Notes: generated from the letters alone by a model not told the origin. A DNA stretch of 64,000 bases from Acanthosepion esculentum (GCA_964036315.1 OZ038492.1:42648022-42712021); one strand, 5' to 3'; shown: positions 10,440-23,982, counted from the stretch's first letter. Program-made: numbers and translations.

Positions 10440-10918
10440 GAGATCTCTGAAGAGATTTGTTAACAGCCAGTCCTCCAAAGCCCAATCGCTCAACACAGGC
10501 GTCCCCCCAGTTTTATATTTTACATAAACGATTTGCCTAAGAATATACTCCGATCATTTGTGGAGGCACGGTGGAGTAATGGATAACGGCTTGGATTGAG
10601 GAATCGGAGAGCCGAGTTCGAATTCCAGTCGAATCCATTACATTCTCTTCTTCTCCCTCCAACTATGGGTAAATAGAAAGGACAGACTATAGCCTTGGAT
10701 GGCAATTAGTCAAGGAGAAGGACAACTCTGAATTCAAAACCTGCGGAGGGTCGTTTGGGGACCTTGTGGCATTCCTGTATTCGTCACTCCAAAAAGTGTG
10801 GATGGCCCTGCACAAAGCCTTCACCACTATAATCAAATCTCATGTGTCGGTGTCGGGCTTTCAGTTTCTAGGAACTGATCTGCCTGATCCTCATACGTCG
10901 AATCCGACTGGAGAGTCG

Positions 10919-10955
<37 letters not shown>

Positions 10956-11790
10956 ATGATACTATGATATATAAGTGTACTTCCAAAACTCTACCTGATC
11001 AGACCTTGGCAGCTGATCTCACGTCTGACCTAGCATTAACCGCTCAGTGGGGGGAAAATGGCTGGTTGTTACATTCGATGCCTCGAAAAATAAACTAGTA
11101 AAATTCCATCATCGCCAATCGGACCCAGATGTTTCACTACTCGCGATGAACGGATGTTTCCTCAGAGAAGCCCCATGACTTGAGTGCCTATTGGGATTTA
11201 AACTCAACAATCCCAAAAGTAAAATGGTACATACGATGATTCATTGCCTGAGATAGAAAAGTGGGAAAATGGTCGTTCTCTGTATCTCAGTAAGTACTTG
11301 ACCCACCCCCCTCAGTCTGAAAATGGATTAGATATATGGACAGGCGCTGTCTAGTCTTCACTTGCGACAAGATAGTCCAAAAGCGTCTCTTTTCCACCCT
11401 ACAACCCCTTTCGCACAAATGAAACGTCGCAAGCCTCACGCTGCTCTATCGTTATTTCCATGGAAAATGCTCAGATGAACTATATTCCTTAGTTCCACTC
11501 GTTCTAACCTTTACGGTTAAGACCCCCCTCCATTCCACGCACATTGTAGCGAACAACCCATATTCCCTGCGTATTTCATTGATGAAATCTAAGTTCAACT
11601 CGAGCAGCATCTTCCCACGAACAACTGCTTGTGGATACGACTCCCAAGAGACTGCTTTACCGATCACTATAATCTTAACCTGCCAAAGTCTAGAGTTAAC
11701 CGTTATATTCCCCAGATATCCGCACGAACTGTGCCTGTTACTCTCAGTAGTTCTCGGGCTTTATACTGAGTGAATATCATTGTAAAAAAT
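10440..11790 (+). mobile_element. jockey/CR1-type LINE, reverse transcriptase to 3' end, split by a SINE
   Basis: 5' part 10440-10557 reads SSKAQSLNTGVP and a degenerate INDLPKNILRSF. A SINE then interrupts, and the frame resumes at 10949 with the catalytic box Y-I-D-D-T (10949-10963), TSDLALTAQWGENGWL (about 11025-11070), later ALSLFPWKMLR (FHGKCSD in other copies), FPRTTA...R and KSRVNRYIP-like sequence ending near 11720. That is the order of a non-LTR reverse transcriptase from motif 4 through the C-terminus. There are several frameshifts and stops, so no product is expected. Same family as copies at 2.9, 15.9, 42.8, 49.7 and 57.4 kb. Confidence 0.85.
10558..10948 (+). mobile_element. tRNA-derived SINE with (TA)n tail, inserted in the LINE
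   Basis: tRNA-like head: A-box region GTGGAGTAATGGATAACGGC (10571-10590) and B-box region GAGTTCGAATTCC (10614-10626). The body carries CCAACTATGGGTAAATAG and AAGGACAACTCTGAATTC. The 3' domain (CTAGGAACTGATCTGCCTGA ... CGACTGGAGAG) is shared with 22190-22248. It ends in a (TA)n tail of about 26-30 bases that merges with the Tyr codon of the interrupted LINE. Internal RNA polymerase III boxes would have driven transcription. Confidence 0.8.
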
Positions 11791-12189
11791 ATTTTGAGAG
11801 TAACAATAACTTTTTTTAATGGGTCCTCTAATTTCATATTCTCTGGTGCTACGTATTACACCATCTACACATCCTTGGAGACAGGTAAACGTTAGTTGTC
11901 TATATTTACATGTATAGTTTTATAATTAGTTTTATACTTGAAAGTAGACGTGCATATTGGACATTTAGGCTTGAGTCTTTAGTAAATATTGGTCATTGGT
12001 TATTCTTGAGTGTATCGGCGAATATTAATATTTTATATGTGAATCTAATATTAAGTTATCATACATAAAATACTGCATTTTTTGCTTAGTTGTTGATCCG
12101 CTCGTCTAACGAAATAATATCATTAGTATATAACAATATTGACTTTTTTCTTTCCAGAGAATTTTTCTTTCAATATATTGTTACTCATA
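11791..12189. other. unassigned
   Basis: Nothing recognised; AT-rich. Confidence 0.35.
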
Positions 12190-13195
12190 ATCCCACTGAA
12201 AGTGATTACCAAGAACAAATGTCGAGTAATCGTACTGTTTGAATACAAACTAGGACATTCTACCTCTGAAGCATTTCGGAATATCAAAGTGGACTTTGGT
12301 AAAAGTATTGTTGAAATCAGAACTGTACAGAGATGGTTTCAGAATTTTTGTTTGGTAGATTAGTCTTGAAAATAAACCAAGAAGGAGACCATGATCCGTT
12401 ACCAGACATGATCAATTAAATGCTTTGTTTGATCAACGAGAAGTACAGTCTAAAAATATGCCTCAGAACTCGAAACATCTCCCACAGCTGTTTCTTGACA
12501 CTTGAAAGCAATTGCAAACGTAAATAAACTGGATAGGTTTGTTTCTCATGAAATGAATGAGACTAAAAAAAAGTCCCTTTGGGAGGAGGTACTCTCTGTT
12601 GCTTTCCCGAATGGAGAAAGAACCATTTTTGCATCGAATCATTATATACTCTTTGAGAACAGTAAGCGTGTAGGCCAGTGGTTAAATTCAAGTGAATCAG
12701 CTAAACAATACCCAAACATCCACTACACCCTAAAAAGTTAATGGTTACTGTATGATGGTCTTTCAAAAGGTTTATTCATTGTAAATTCTTGCTTTGGGGG
12801 AAAACAATAACAGCAACGTCGTATTCTGAAGAAATTGAGTGTATACACGAATCTTTGAGAAAGAAACATCCTAGACTTGTGAAATTTGCTGCACGACCAC
12901 GCACGCCCTCACGCATCTCAATCAGCTGTTCAAATGCTGTATATCCTTAACTATGAAATTTTGCCTTATCTTCCATATTCAGCTGATCTCTCTCCTACCG
13001 ATTATCACTGATTTAAGTATTTTTGGACATTTCATACGCAAGAAAATATTTTCCAATAAGGAAGAGGTAACTGAAGCATTATCACATAAAAGGAGGTTTC
13101 TTTTTTTAAAGACGGGGTCAAGAATTTAGAAGTACGTTGGAGAACAGTCATTCATCAACATGGAACTTATTTCAATTAAATAAATTAGTTATTTA
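12190..13195 (+). mobile_element. mariner transposase pseudogene (SETMAR-like subfamily)
   Basis: Nearly full-length mariner ORF in decay. N-terminal helix-turn-helix region: VLFEYKLGHSTSEAFRNI (from about 12230), TVQRWFQNF; SHLKAIANVNKLDRFVSHE-like block (about 12500); YILFENSKRVGQWLN (about 12645), where the family has a catalytic C-D-E-K-W that here has lost its Asp; LLHDHARPHASQ (about 12885), keeping the second Asp; LPYSADLSPTDYH (about 12975), keeping the third Asp of the D,D34D triad, followed at once by a stop. C-terminal sequence is frameshifted. It would have cut at TA sites; inactive now. Confidence 0.9.
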
Positions 13196-15009
13196 GAATT
13201 TCAGAAGCGTTTTATTAATTTCCTATAAAGGACGTCATTTCATGTGTGACAACATTTACATGGTAAGTAATTATATTGAATAATAATATATACCAGGTAA
13301 ATTTTAGTAATTTATAATTGAATCTAGAGTTATAGAACGTTTATACTTGAGACTATAGGCAAATATTGGCCGTTTATACTTAATTCCCTGAGTAAATATC
13401 GATCATTCATTCTTGTGTCTACAGGCAAATAGTGATAACAGTCTGTAAGCATTTAATTTGTAAGTGGTATCTTTTTTGTATAGTTCTCAGCCTTCTACAA
13501 GATTCTACACTCTAGTCTCCACTGAGAAGGCAAAAGAAATTATGATTATACCAGTAACCGTTGGAGTACTTAAGAAAAAGGATAAAAAGTCGAGATGAAA
13601 TAAATTTGGAATTCCAGGAACAACTGAATGTGTCCACAACTTTTCTTTCTTTTTTTCATAATAGTATCTAAAACGTGTAGATCGAATATGAATTCTTCAT
13701 CAGTCGTATTGAAAAATATTATGGAAAAATGTATTCCTACTATCTGAGTATTTCGTAAAAAAATAAAGTAGCCCTGAAAGACGCCAATAAAAAGTTCTTG
13801 TTATTTGGAGTAGAAACAAACATTTGTTTCAACCTTGCCGCTAGAGACAAATTTTTGAATATTATTCAAATTTCTAGTTGCATCTTTTGAAGTTAAACGA
13901 AACGACTTGGTCTCGTCACCATAAAACATTCAAGTGTCACGTTCGATAGGTTCGTAAATAACAATTGCTGAATTATTTTTTTTTAGGAACACAGACACGT
14001 TTCCTTCTCAGTATGAGAAAGAAAAAAGTCATTTGAATTGTGGTTTTCCGTATCCATTAACCGATGCTTATCATTGCAATAGAATATTTAAAACTGTCAA
14101 GAATGGTACTAGAGTCTGTATTAATGTCGTCAATGACATTCCTATCAATGCTGTTATTGTCGCAATTAGGATTGGTCATCTTAAATACCCAACCACTCCA
14201 ACTAGCTGGAAACGCTGAAATAAAACGATAAAATAATTTCTAACTGAAATATCGGAAATATCATGGAACCTAACGGGTTCTTGCCATACTTTTATTGCAA
14301 ATAATCTATCCCTGGCGAAATGAGACACCGAAAAAATACTAAAACAAAAAGAAATTTAAAAATCAACGACCAATAATGATAAATTATGTATTTATTTGTA
14401 AACCTTACTTTTTGCTTTCATATTCGGAGTCATACATTTAGCAACTTGAAAACATAGAAGAAAAGAACCCAAAACAATATCATCATGGGAAAAAATAGTA
14501 TGAATTATTTGCAAGATCTTGTGTAAATTTCGTTTGAAAAATATAACGAAACGATTTTATTTAAAACCCCAAAGAAAAAATAATTATATTATACAATAAA
14601 CACCTCGGTATCATTCTCTTTTTTTCTTTGTTCTCAATAAGTCTGGAATCAGATGGTGACTTTTCGAAAGAAATGAGTGTATTTATCGAAGGAATTGAAA
14701 AACTATTGTTTTATTATACAAAAAAAAGCTCTTATGTCTTTGGTTGCATGCTGAGAACTCAAAATAATCATGGACTAAAATTCTTCATAATGATTTAACC
14801 GGAAATAATTAATGCTTTTGTTCTGGATAGAACTTTAAAACTATGCACGAAATCAGTCTAAATAACAACAAACTTTCTTTAAATATATTACGGTTGTTTG
14901 TAAATAACGTTTAATGGTAGAAATCTCTATTTTCAAAGATAAAGAGTCAAGTAAAATCTGTTGAAGTAACCACATTGTAACCGTCTGCTCATACGATAGA
15001 AAGGTGTAG
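13196..15009. other. unassigned
   Basis: No recognisable gene or repeat. A 61-codon frame at 14033-14218 has no known motif. At 13697-13711 a CTGATGA sequence on the minus strand has no ribozyme partner motif. Confidence 0.35.
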
Positions 15010-15420
15010 GCATAGTTCTTCTGGGAAAAGAAATGGGAGGATTCTTACGGAAAACTGGCGGTGTGCGACAGGGATGCGTAATTTCACCCACATTGTTCAA
15101 CCTATTTCTAGAGAGAATCATGCAAGAAACCTTGAACGACCATGGCCCTTCATCTCTATCGGTGACAGACCCGTCTGTTACTTACGTTTTACAGATGACA
15201 TTGACCACATAATAGGAAGTACGACAGCCTGTGCAAAACCATTATGTAAGGCAACGTTGAAGGGAAACGTAGGAGAAGACGCAAACGCAAAAACTGGTTG
15301 GCCAATGACAAACAATGGACAGGTATGAGAATTGCTGATGGCTGCCCTTGATAGACCGTTGTGGAAAAAGAGTGGCTTCTACATTGGGATCCGCCCTACG
15401 ATTACAAAAGTCAAGGGGAC
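15010..15420 (+). mobile_element. RTE-like LINE copy with large internal deletion
   Basis: 5' part reads GGVRQGCVISPTLFNLFLE and RIMQETLNDHG (about 15050-15150), then a frameshift to VCYLRFTDDIDHI (about 15175-15210), where the catalytic F-A-D-D is F-T-D-D. It then jumps directly to the extreme C-terminus: KRRRRRKRKNWLAN...QWTG in one frame, ELLMAALDRPLWKKSGFY in another (about 15255-15385). Several hundred residues between the active site and C-terminus are missing, so this copy is a deletion derivative. Confidence 0.85.
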
Positions 15421-15483
15421 AATGTTGATGATGTATTGCTGGTATTTATACAATTAAATTGTATTTCTATACTTTCAGAGATT

Positions 15484-15560
15484 TTCTTTTGGGGGGAGGG
15501 TCATTATTTGCCCATAGCTTAGACCCCTAACAGGTGCTACCAACCCGGGTCAAGTAAGCG
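15484..15560 (-). repeat. dispersed repeat, same family as 37266-37375
   Basis: Shares, in opposite orientation, GACCC...CTATGGG-TAAATAGTGACCC and the CCCGGGTCA end with 37266-37375. The CTATGGGTAAATAG core also occurs in the tRNA-derived SINEs, so this is probably a SINE 3' body. Confidence 0.5.
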
Positions 15561-15949
15561 GTTGTTCCACGCTCCTGAAAGCAAGAGACATATCGAAAGC
15601 AAGGGGAGCAGAAGAAAACAATGTATAACCTACCCAGTGAGCTGAGTAAATGGATATCGGAGCCATGTTTATGAAAGATAACAAAAATGAAAATGATTTA
15701 GAACTACATAGGACAGTAAAGTGTGGAGAGCCATATGTCCTAAGTGGACGCGGCATATACAAGAAGATATTTATTTATCTGCTAAAAATGTTAGACATAC
15801 AACTAAAAACAAAATGAAAAAATAATATCAGTATCTTAGATTGGCTAAAAACATTTTACTGAAAAGCAATATTTGCATTATTTTGAATTTAAGGCTTAAA
15901 TATACTAATAAAAAAGTGTGGCTACATTTAATAAAGAACTGGATTCTCG

Positions 15950-16190
15950 AGCCTTCTTCAGAAAATCTCGACATGTGGTCAGTATAAAAATATCCTCCAT
16001 GGACACTATCTGGAATGTTATTGGTACTACTCTGGCATCTCAGGTTCCGTCACTTCCCCACCGCCGTAACGTAGCTTATTTGTTTCTTTTCTATAAATAC
16101 TTTCATGGTAATTGTTCTGATAAAATTTCTTTCATGGTAAAAGTCGCTATTTTATTCTCCGTCCCCCCACAGGCACATTATACATATGGG
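15950..16190 (+). mobile_element. jockey/CR1-type LINE fragment
   Basis: Reads NVIGTTLASQVPSLPHRRNV, then AYLFLFYKYFHGNCSDKISF (about 16013-16130), the same block as NVIGPDLSSRLQSLSHRRDV and LFYKYFHGNCSEE at 49.9 kb. The remainder is short and degraded. Confidence 0.8.
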
Positions 16191-16199
16191 GACTAGTTA

Positions 16200-18839
16200 G
16201 AACTTCATAGAGACCCTGAGGTATTGTGATATAAAAATGGTAAGTCAGAATATGTTGTTTTTCTGTAATGAATACTGTGGGTTGTTTGGATAAGTGATTT
16301 TGTTTACTTAAGTTTAATTATAGGACCGGTCATTTTCAATCCCCTTTTGGCCTTGTGCTATATTTGTTGTATTAAAAATTCCTCTATGATACATAGACGT
16401 ACGAATTTAAGCATAGTACTAGATTGACGGTGAAGTCTCATCCTTTTATAGTTGAAATGGCTAAATGTAGCTGTAAGTTTTATGCTAAAAATAACTTTTT
16501 GGCACTTCTCGCTTGTGGGACTGGTTTATTGTTTTCCAGTTAAGTTTGATCTTCAAAAATTTAAATGGAATCGTTATTTCTCTTCTTAATACCTGTTCTT
16601 TTATTATCCTCTCTCATTAATAACGTTTTCTTTGTGTTTTTCACACCCTTCGTGGGTTTGTCGCCTTGCTGATTTAAATGATAAACAAATAAATGAAACG
16701 TATTAATGTAAACATTTATTTTGGATTAGAGTTAAAATTTGAATAATATGCAATGGTATCGATTCGCACGGCGAAATAAAAATCAAAGGAAAGTTTTCAA
16801 TAACCAAAACCAGATAGGCAGGAATGTCAAGTATACAGAAAACAATACGTAAAATATATTGAAATTCTCCTTCTTTCTTCCCAGGAGTCGTGGGGGTACT
16901 GATGTGATGGGCTCCCCAACATACTACTACATATGTCGCAGTTGTGTGCCAGAGACTGTGTCTCCGCGAATGGTATCTTGGTGTGCAAATCATGTGGCGT
17001 GTCTTGGGACTTTTAACCTGAAGGAGCCCAACTCTCTCCAGGATACTGAAATACTGGAACGAAATTAAAGCTCATTGTAAGGAAAGAATGTCCCCGAAAA
17101 TAAAATGCAAGCGCATATTAAACAACAGAACTCTTTTCCATGTCTTGCTAGGTGGGTAGATATGCTGCTCAGTTAAAAAGCTAGGAACTCATACACATAA
17201 CTTTGTAACCTAGTGAAGAGATTTTGGCGACAGTTTCTATGAAGAGAAAATATAAAACAAAGATATAGATCAGCACTAAACATTATGCTGCGAGGATTTT
17301 TATTAAAACATTGAAATCAGTCACTCGATAGCAACCGTGAATTTTCATTAAAATTTAACCATGAAAGAAAAAACGTAAAGTAAAATAAAACCAATAAGTT
17401 ATTTAAATTATCTCTATCGAATGTACCGTAATTCATTAGGATCGAATTGTACCAGAAGTGTATCAGAAGTGGGAGGAACTACGTTGATATAGCTTGACGA
17501 AGTCCATCTCTCTTCAGATGAATTTAATTCAAGGTTGCTCTTCTAGACGGACTGCTTTGGTAAGGATAATAAACGCAGTCTGGTATTCTACTTCCAGAGG
17601 TTTGGGTAACGAGTTTTCCTTCTCATAGATTGGTTGTTCTACAAAGTCTGAAGAGGTCAGTCTGCATTATTAAATACGGACGTTTGAATTGAGTTTTCAT
17701 TCCTTTTCCATGATCATTAATTCGAAATAAATAGAATATATAGTGTCAGACGATAACCGTTAAAACCTACGAAATATTAAAACCAATCTGCTTTCAAATT
17801 TTTGACAATCTCTTATATTAATTCGCAAAATAGTTGATGAATTTGGTTTTATCGTTTTTTAGAAATTGGAGTATAAGTTTTAAGTTATAATTTCACTAAA
17901 TTTCAAGTTGTCATTTTTGCTAAATTATAAATAAATTTTATTGATCTTTTAAGTGTATGTAGAATTCATTGAAAATATTTTTCTGGAAAAACATTTTGTT
18001 CTTGTCATAATTTATCTGGGGATAATCAATGAGATAATTTTATTTTTTTATTTTTTTAGAAAATGACATAATGAAATTTTCCAGTTTTCCATTCCTTTTA
18101 CTATATAAAAATATTTTTATGCTTGTAAGGATTTTTCTTTGATCAAATTTATCGCTTTCATATCGATCTCATTCTTACTAACTTTTAATCTAAATTCTTC
18201 TGTATTGCTTTGACTCTTGTCGTTACGGCTGAGATTGGGTAGTCAAATTTCAGTCACATATGTTCAGGTTTTATTACAATTCTCATCATCGCTTTTTAAA
18301 ACAATTAACATTGCCGAAGAGTGAATGTAATTAAGAAAGCGGTGTCAGGTAAAAAAAAACAACAAAAAACAACCTTTTGATACTACGTCTTCGGGCACGT
18401 TTAGCCATGTTTGCCGATGATTTTTTTCAGAACTACTGTTTTTCCCCGAAGATCTACTGATTCAATAGCTTCTCAGCACTCTCCGCAATATTCAATCTGA
18501 TTTTAGTAATACTCTGTGGACGGTTTCGATTTCTACACGTATGTAAAATTTTAAAACTATTATCCAATAAAACAATATTGAAGAATAGTTTTAAAATTTG
18601 TTGCAGGCATTCCAATAATAACGAATATGACTATTATCTTTACTTGTTTCACAATTTTTTCAGTTCTTGCCAAGGTTTTCCATGTTTCAATTACTTTTAG
18701 TTTAATTTTTTATTTAGTTTTGTTCCATAGTTTGTTCGACATGAATCGTTCATTTACTGAGTGATGATTATTTGATATTTTGTCGAGGCTCATAGAATGA
18801 ATACGCGCAGAATAAAACGAATGGCATGTAGATATATAA
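16200..18839. other. unassigned AT-rich region
   Basis: No recognised features. Opposite-strand frames of 96 and 69 codons at 16703-17068 overlap each other and show no known domain. Confidence 0.35.
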
Positions 18840-18965
18840 TCATCCACTTCTTTTTCCCAAGGACGGCTACTTTGACTTTGTGGAACAGATTACAAAATTT
18901 TACTGCAATAGATTTCAGTAATATCACTATAATCCTCAATAAACTCATTTTTGTTCAAAACATAT
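18840..18965 (+). mobile_element. possible jockey/CR1 LINE fragment
   Basis: FFPRTATLTLWNRLQNF resembles the conserved FFPRTATLWNRLP motif of the local LINE family. Nothing else in the vicinity confirms it. Confidence 0.4.
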
Positions 18966-18969
18966 GCTC

Positions 18970-21764
18970 CAGATTTGAATTTCAGCATTCGCATTTATTA
19001 CCAAAATGAAAATCAAAAAACGATATATGTTGTTTGCAACTAAATTTGGAAAATCACTTCAGAAAATGATCAACAATATTTCCCTCCTAAAAATAAATAT
19101 TTAAAAATTAAGAAAAATAGTTATTAAGCAAGAAACATTCTGTGTTTAGTAAGCTAAATTCCAACTTCTTTGAGCCTATCTATTTTCTATAAATATTCGT
19201 GGTATTGTTAGATTTCAGTTTTGCCGTAAAACTTTGACCAGGGTTATAGACAACTGGTCCTTTAAGACTTTTCATATAATCTGTTACTCAACATTTAATA
19301 TATTTTATCGAGTAGTTTATTACAAATCCTAACGATTTCAAAAATAAATTATGCACACTTGAAACATATAAACGGAATTATGTAAACAATATGTTACGAT
19401 ATGACTAGTAGAAAATTAAACTGACTACTAGAAAATTATACACATTCATAATGACTACTAGAAAATTAAACACATTCATAAAACAATGTAAATAGGCGAC
19501 ACTCGCCTTATCTAGACATATTCTGTTTCTTCTATCATACTCACGCAATTGATTCGATTGTATTTTAAGAAAAATATTTTTGTGTGAATTTGTTTCGTAA
19601 GGATCTTATTAATTCCTTTTTTTAATTTGAAAGAAGATAAATAGTCAACAAAAAAATAAAATTTGTAGTTCTATGTTTGAAGTTTGTATATTTGTACGCT
19701 TATTACTCTACAGTCACGCCTAGAAACTTAATCTACTGAAGTTAAGCGAAATCGTATCTATCCTCTTTATCCTCATAATTTTCACTTCCTACTATCTCAT
19801 CATACATTAATATCCCATATTTTATTCACTTACCTACGTTGACTGACCCTCGAGCGTTATAATGGGTAAACATTAGTAAATAAGAAAATAAATTTATTAT
19901 CAATAGAGGTCTGACGAGAGAGTAGTGGGAACTGGTTAAGCTTTTCTGAGATCAATAGTTTAAAAAAGGTTTTGAGCAAGTAAAGCCTGAGTGTCTTGGC
20001 AAAGATCCTTCTTTGAACATTGTGGACTGGTCCTACCTCATCCCCAAAAAGATCTGTACCAAATAATAGAAATAGCACATGTAACTCGAAGAGAAAAATA
20101 ATGACATAATCAAGATGTTGACATTCCACATTACTTCAGATTAAAGTTTAGGAAAGAAAACCGCATCAATAATGCATAAGATCGATAACAGCTAATGAAC
20201 ATGAAAAACTTATTTTCCTGAAAAATTGCTTCAAAAGAAATATTTTATAAATTTCAACTGAAACCAGTACTGGATGTTCGGTCAATAAATTAACAGATAT
20301 TTCCTTGTAACAAACGGGCACTATTACCATTACTCTTTTGTTGTTTTCCAACTGATTTCTTTAGGGTAACTTTAAAGATTTTATATACTTTACGCCGGTT
20401 TGATTTTAATATGACAGTTTTTATTGTTATTATTAAATTTAGTATCCCTTTAAATAGATGATTTTATCAATGATATGCTGATATGTCTTTTAGTATTCCT
20501 GCAAAGCTTTTTGTAAGTGCTCCAAGACCCCGATAAATCATTTTATTCTTTATCTGACTATTCATCTTGTTTCCTCTTTCGTTTCTTTATGAAGTATGGT
20601 GGCCGTCAATAATTGAGTATAACTCAAGGCTTCAATGTTAAATAAAACAGTATTTAATTATAACCGCAAATAAATACTTCACAAGAACAAAGAAGTAAAA
20701 GTCAAGCAAAGATAATTAACTATTTCGGTGAATGCTTGGTAGGGCGGCACGGTTTAACGTCCGGTAAATCCTAAATCAAAACCCAGATCATCGGCACACA
20801 ATAATTTACACTAATTCGACTGGTAGGTTCCACTTAAAAGTCACTCAATAATCACCGTCTGACACCGCTATTTATAAACCTGGCGGAAAACATACATTCA
20901 AAAGTCCAGAGTGTCACACTGGATCCTCGGTGTCGGTAGTTACTCATTACGCAGGGGTTATGAGTATGAAAAAATACGCGAAAAGAAAAAAAAATATTAA
21001 GGAGAAAGAGGGAATAGTAATTAAGATGAGATAAGATAACGATTAACGTTGCATGCAAATTTTTGAAGATCAAAGTTAACTGGGAAGCAAGAAGCCGGAA
21101 GAGAATAAAAACAAAACAAAAAGAGGCTAAAATAATGTTCGGTTGTGAACTTCGAGAAAAGCGATAGAGATTTTAGAGATTTCATTCTTTGTCCAGTTAT
21201 TATATTCTATTTTTCTTTTCTTTTTTTGATTCCGTTACTGTTGATTATGACGTTCCCAGTGATGACTGATTCTTCGTTTTGGAATTAATGTTTGCATTTC
21301 TATAAGTTTGTCGCTATCCGAACAGCTTCTTTCACAGAATTCACCAAAAACTTAATTTTTTATGTAATTTCTTTTCTCCATAGAAAGACAGTTGAACTTT
21401 TCTGGGACGCACCATGGATATATAATGCTTGGAGAATATGCCACTGACAGGGACAGAGAAACCGGTTTAATAACCTACGTGTAAAAGGATGGCAGGACGC
21501 AGAATTGGAATGATAGTAAAGAGACATTTTCTCGGAACTACAAAGGATGGGAAGCTGTGAAAAGCATAAATTCGGAAGAGACGCATGCCATAAGAGAATA
21601 ATCAGATTAAATAAACAGAACAAAGCAACCGCTTCGTTTTCTACGTCTTATTAATTCTGTGCCGACTGTTTAAAGTCAGAAAATGTTTTTACACTTTAAG
21701 AACCTATTTTGGAGAAAACAATGATTTAGTGATGCAAATCTTCCTCATAAACTTGCAACAATAG
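18970..21764. other. unassigned; small tandem repeat at 19400-19485
   Basis: At 19400-19485 the phrase GACTACTAGAAAATTA recurs about three times at 30-40 base spacing. The rest has no recognisable content. 20730-20960 is richer in GC but unassigned. Confidence 0.35.
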
Positions 21765-22000
21765 AGATGGATTCATACTTTACCAAAGGTATTTGTGCGT
21801 ATATCATTATAACGAACCAAACGGGAATTGGAACTCGGCTTTTCGATTAACAATTCCGAGCTATTACACCACACACACATCCAACTTTACAATATATAGC
21901 ATTTCCAAAATCTTACCCATCTAGGTACTGACCTGACTCGAATTTGCATAACATCGGTGGTCGTACTGGAACTGGTGTTTCAACTTGGTGCGACCGTAGG
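21765..22000 (-). mobile_element. composite 5S rRNA-tRNA SINE
   Basis: Minus strand from 22000: CCTACGGTCGCACCAAGTTG, AAACACCAGTTCC, GAGTCAGGTCAGTACCTAGA, TGGGTAAG, i.e. most of a 5S rRNA sequence (to about 21903). A short linker follows, then a tRNA-like unit with GGTGTAATAGCTCGG and CCGAGTTCCAATTCCCG, then ATACGCACAAATACCTTTGG and GAATCCATC. Fused 5S and tRNA modules in the same order occur at 41070-41293 and 58555-58770. Both modules carry internal RNA polymerase III promoters in their parent genes. Confidence 0.75.
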
Positions 22001-22009
22001 GTTTCTGAC

Positions 22010-22245
22010 CCAAGAGGAAGATGAAGAAATGAGCATGTCTACTACGTATCGCTGTTATTGAGCGTGGGTAGTTGGAGTGCATCATATCGGGATGTGAATG
22101 TTATTTGTCTTCCGTTTTGGATTATGAGTTAGCAAATTTCAATTGGGAGTCACAGCTATATACACCCTCCATCAGAGACCATCTGTGGTGTCTGGCTAGG
22201 AACTAAGCTACTTGACCATCGTACGTCAGATACGACGGGAGATTC

Positions 22246-22248
<3 letters not shown>
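22010..22248 (+). mobile_element. SINE 3' domain leading into (TA)n
   Basis: CATCAGAGACCATCTGTGG, TGTCTGGCTAGGAACTAAGC and ATACGACGGGAGATTCCAC match the 3' domain of the SINE at 10558-10948 and run straight into a (TA)n tail. No tRNA head visible, so 5'-truncated. Confidence 0.55.

Positions 22249-22290
<42 letters not shown>
22249..22290. repeat. (TA)n microsatellite
   Basis: About 21 TA units; tail of the preceding SINE and left flank of the foldback element. Confidence 0.95.
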
Positions 22291-22294
<4 letters not shown>

Positions 22295-22477
22295 TACATG
22301 TTTCATTAAATAATATAGACAAGTGTTGTCTATTTATTTTATGTAAGTTCTTTTCATATTGTCTGATAAGCTTAATAACATTATCATTAAACAATGAAAG
22401 AAAATCACAATATTGATACATATTTTTTTAATCCAATCTAAGCTTGTCTATATTATTTAATGAAACATGTATGAATG
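22291..22477. mobile_element. short foldback element with 33-bp perfect inverted repeats
   Basis: The left arm from 22291 (TTCATACATGTTTCATT...) and the right arm ending at 22475 are inverse complements over about 33 bases. Its ends resemble those of the larger elements at 28808-29234 and 49015-51310 (TTCA-xx-CATG...TTxAATAATxTAGACA, then GAATGAAxxxATGCxGxCT outside the right arm). No coding sequence. Bounded by (TA)n on the left and (AC)n(TA)n on the right. Confidence 0.75.
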
Positions 22478-22494
22478 AAAAAATGCTGCCTAAA

Positions 22495-22495
22495 T

Positions 22496-22569
<74 letters not shown>
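22495..22569. repeat. (AC)n(TA)n compound microsatellite
   Basis: About 12 AC units followed by about 25 TA units. Confidence 0.95.
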
Positions 22570-22573
<4 letters not shown>

Positions 22574-22677
22574 ATTTAGAAATCAATGAAAGACATGTTT
22601 ATCTAACCATTTATTTGATGGATCGATTATTAAGGAAATATTACAGATTTATTTTCTTTTTCTCTTTCAACTTACCG

Positions 22678-22727
<50 letters not shown>
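22678..22727. repeat. (TC)n microsatellite
   Basis: About 20 TC units. Confidence 0.95.
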
Positions 22728-22728
<1 letters not shown>

Positions 22729-22749
22729 TCTGTTTCTCTCACTTTCTAG

Positions 22750-23547
22750 AGCCTTCTGCCATTTTTTATTCATGTCTATTTGTCTTTAATTATTCCACAT
22801 CACATAATCATTTTGTGAGGAAAGGAATATATTGTATGATTCTGGATGTAACATAGATGATATAAAAATTACTGATCGATCAATACGTTTTGGGCACAAT
22901 AAATGTTCCTTTTAATCCGAACTGTATTAAGTAGGACATATCCATATTAATAATATACACTAACATTGATTAACATTTTGCACCCATTAACCTTATGTTT
23001 TTACTTATGCAATTATGCATATATAATATGCAAATTGTTCACTTACAGTGATAATATCGAAAGCGATTCTTGACACTAAGGAATTTCTGTTTCTACGATG
23101 AACTATGCCTGGCATTCTCCTTAGTTGATCATTCCAGAGCAAAGCAGATAATCGAAATTTTCTCATCTAATGGACGATCACACCTTGAAGAGGCGGCCAG
23201 GCGGGGCTAATAGACATTACTGAACGAAGCATCTTCTCTACACGGTAAATCTATTTCGCGACAACTCACCCCACTTCTTTATTCGTTGTTAATATCAATT
23301 ATAATCATGCTTGCCTAGGCAATTTATTTCCAAACTGCGATTATCTCGCCATAGATATTCTTCGTCATTAGCAGACGACGTAATCTATTTTAATTCAATT
23401 TCTGCACGGTCCGGCTCTCCTTAAGAGAACTATGCGCATGCGTGAACAGCTTATCTGCCCGTAGTTTACTTCCGGGAATATAGCTTGCCTCAACGAACAC
23501 AGATGATTCTCATGTATAGCCACACACACGCACTCACCCCACACAAA

Positions 23548-23549
<2 letters not shown>
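22750..23549. other. unassigned
   Basis: Nothing recognised. Confidence 0.35.

Positions 23550-23981
<432 letters not shown>

Positions 23982-23982
<1 letters not shown>

Noticed and set aside
13690..13720. CTGATGA on the minus strand as a hammerhead core
   Set aside because: No GAAA strand at the required distance.
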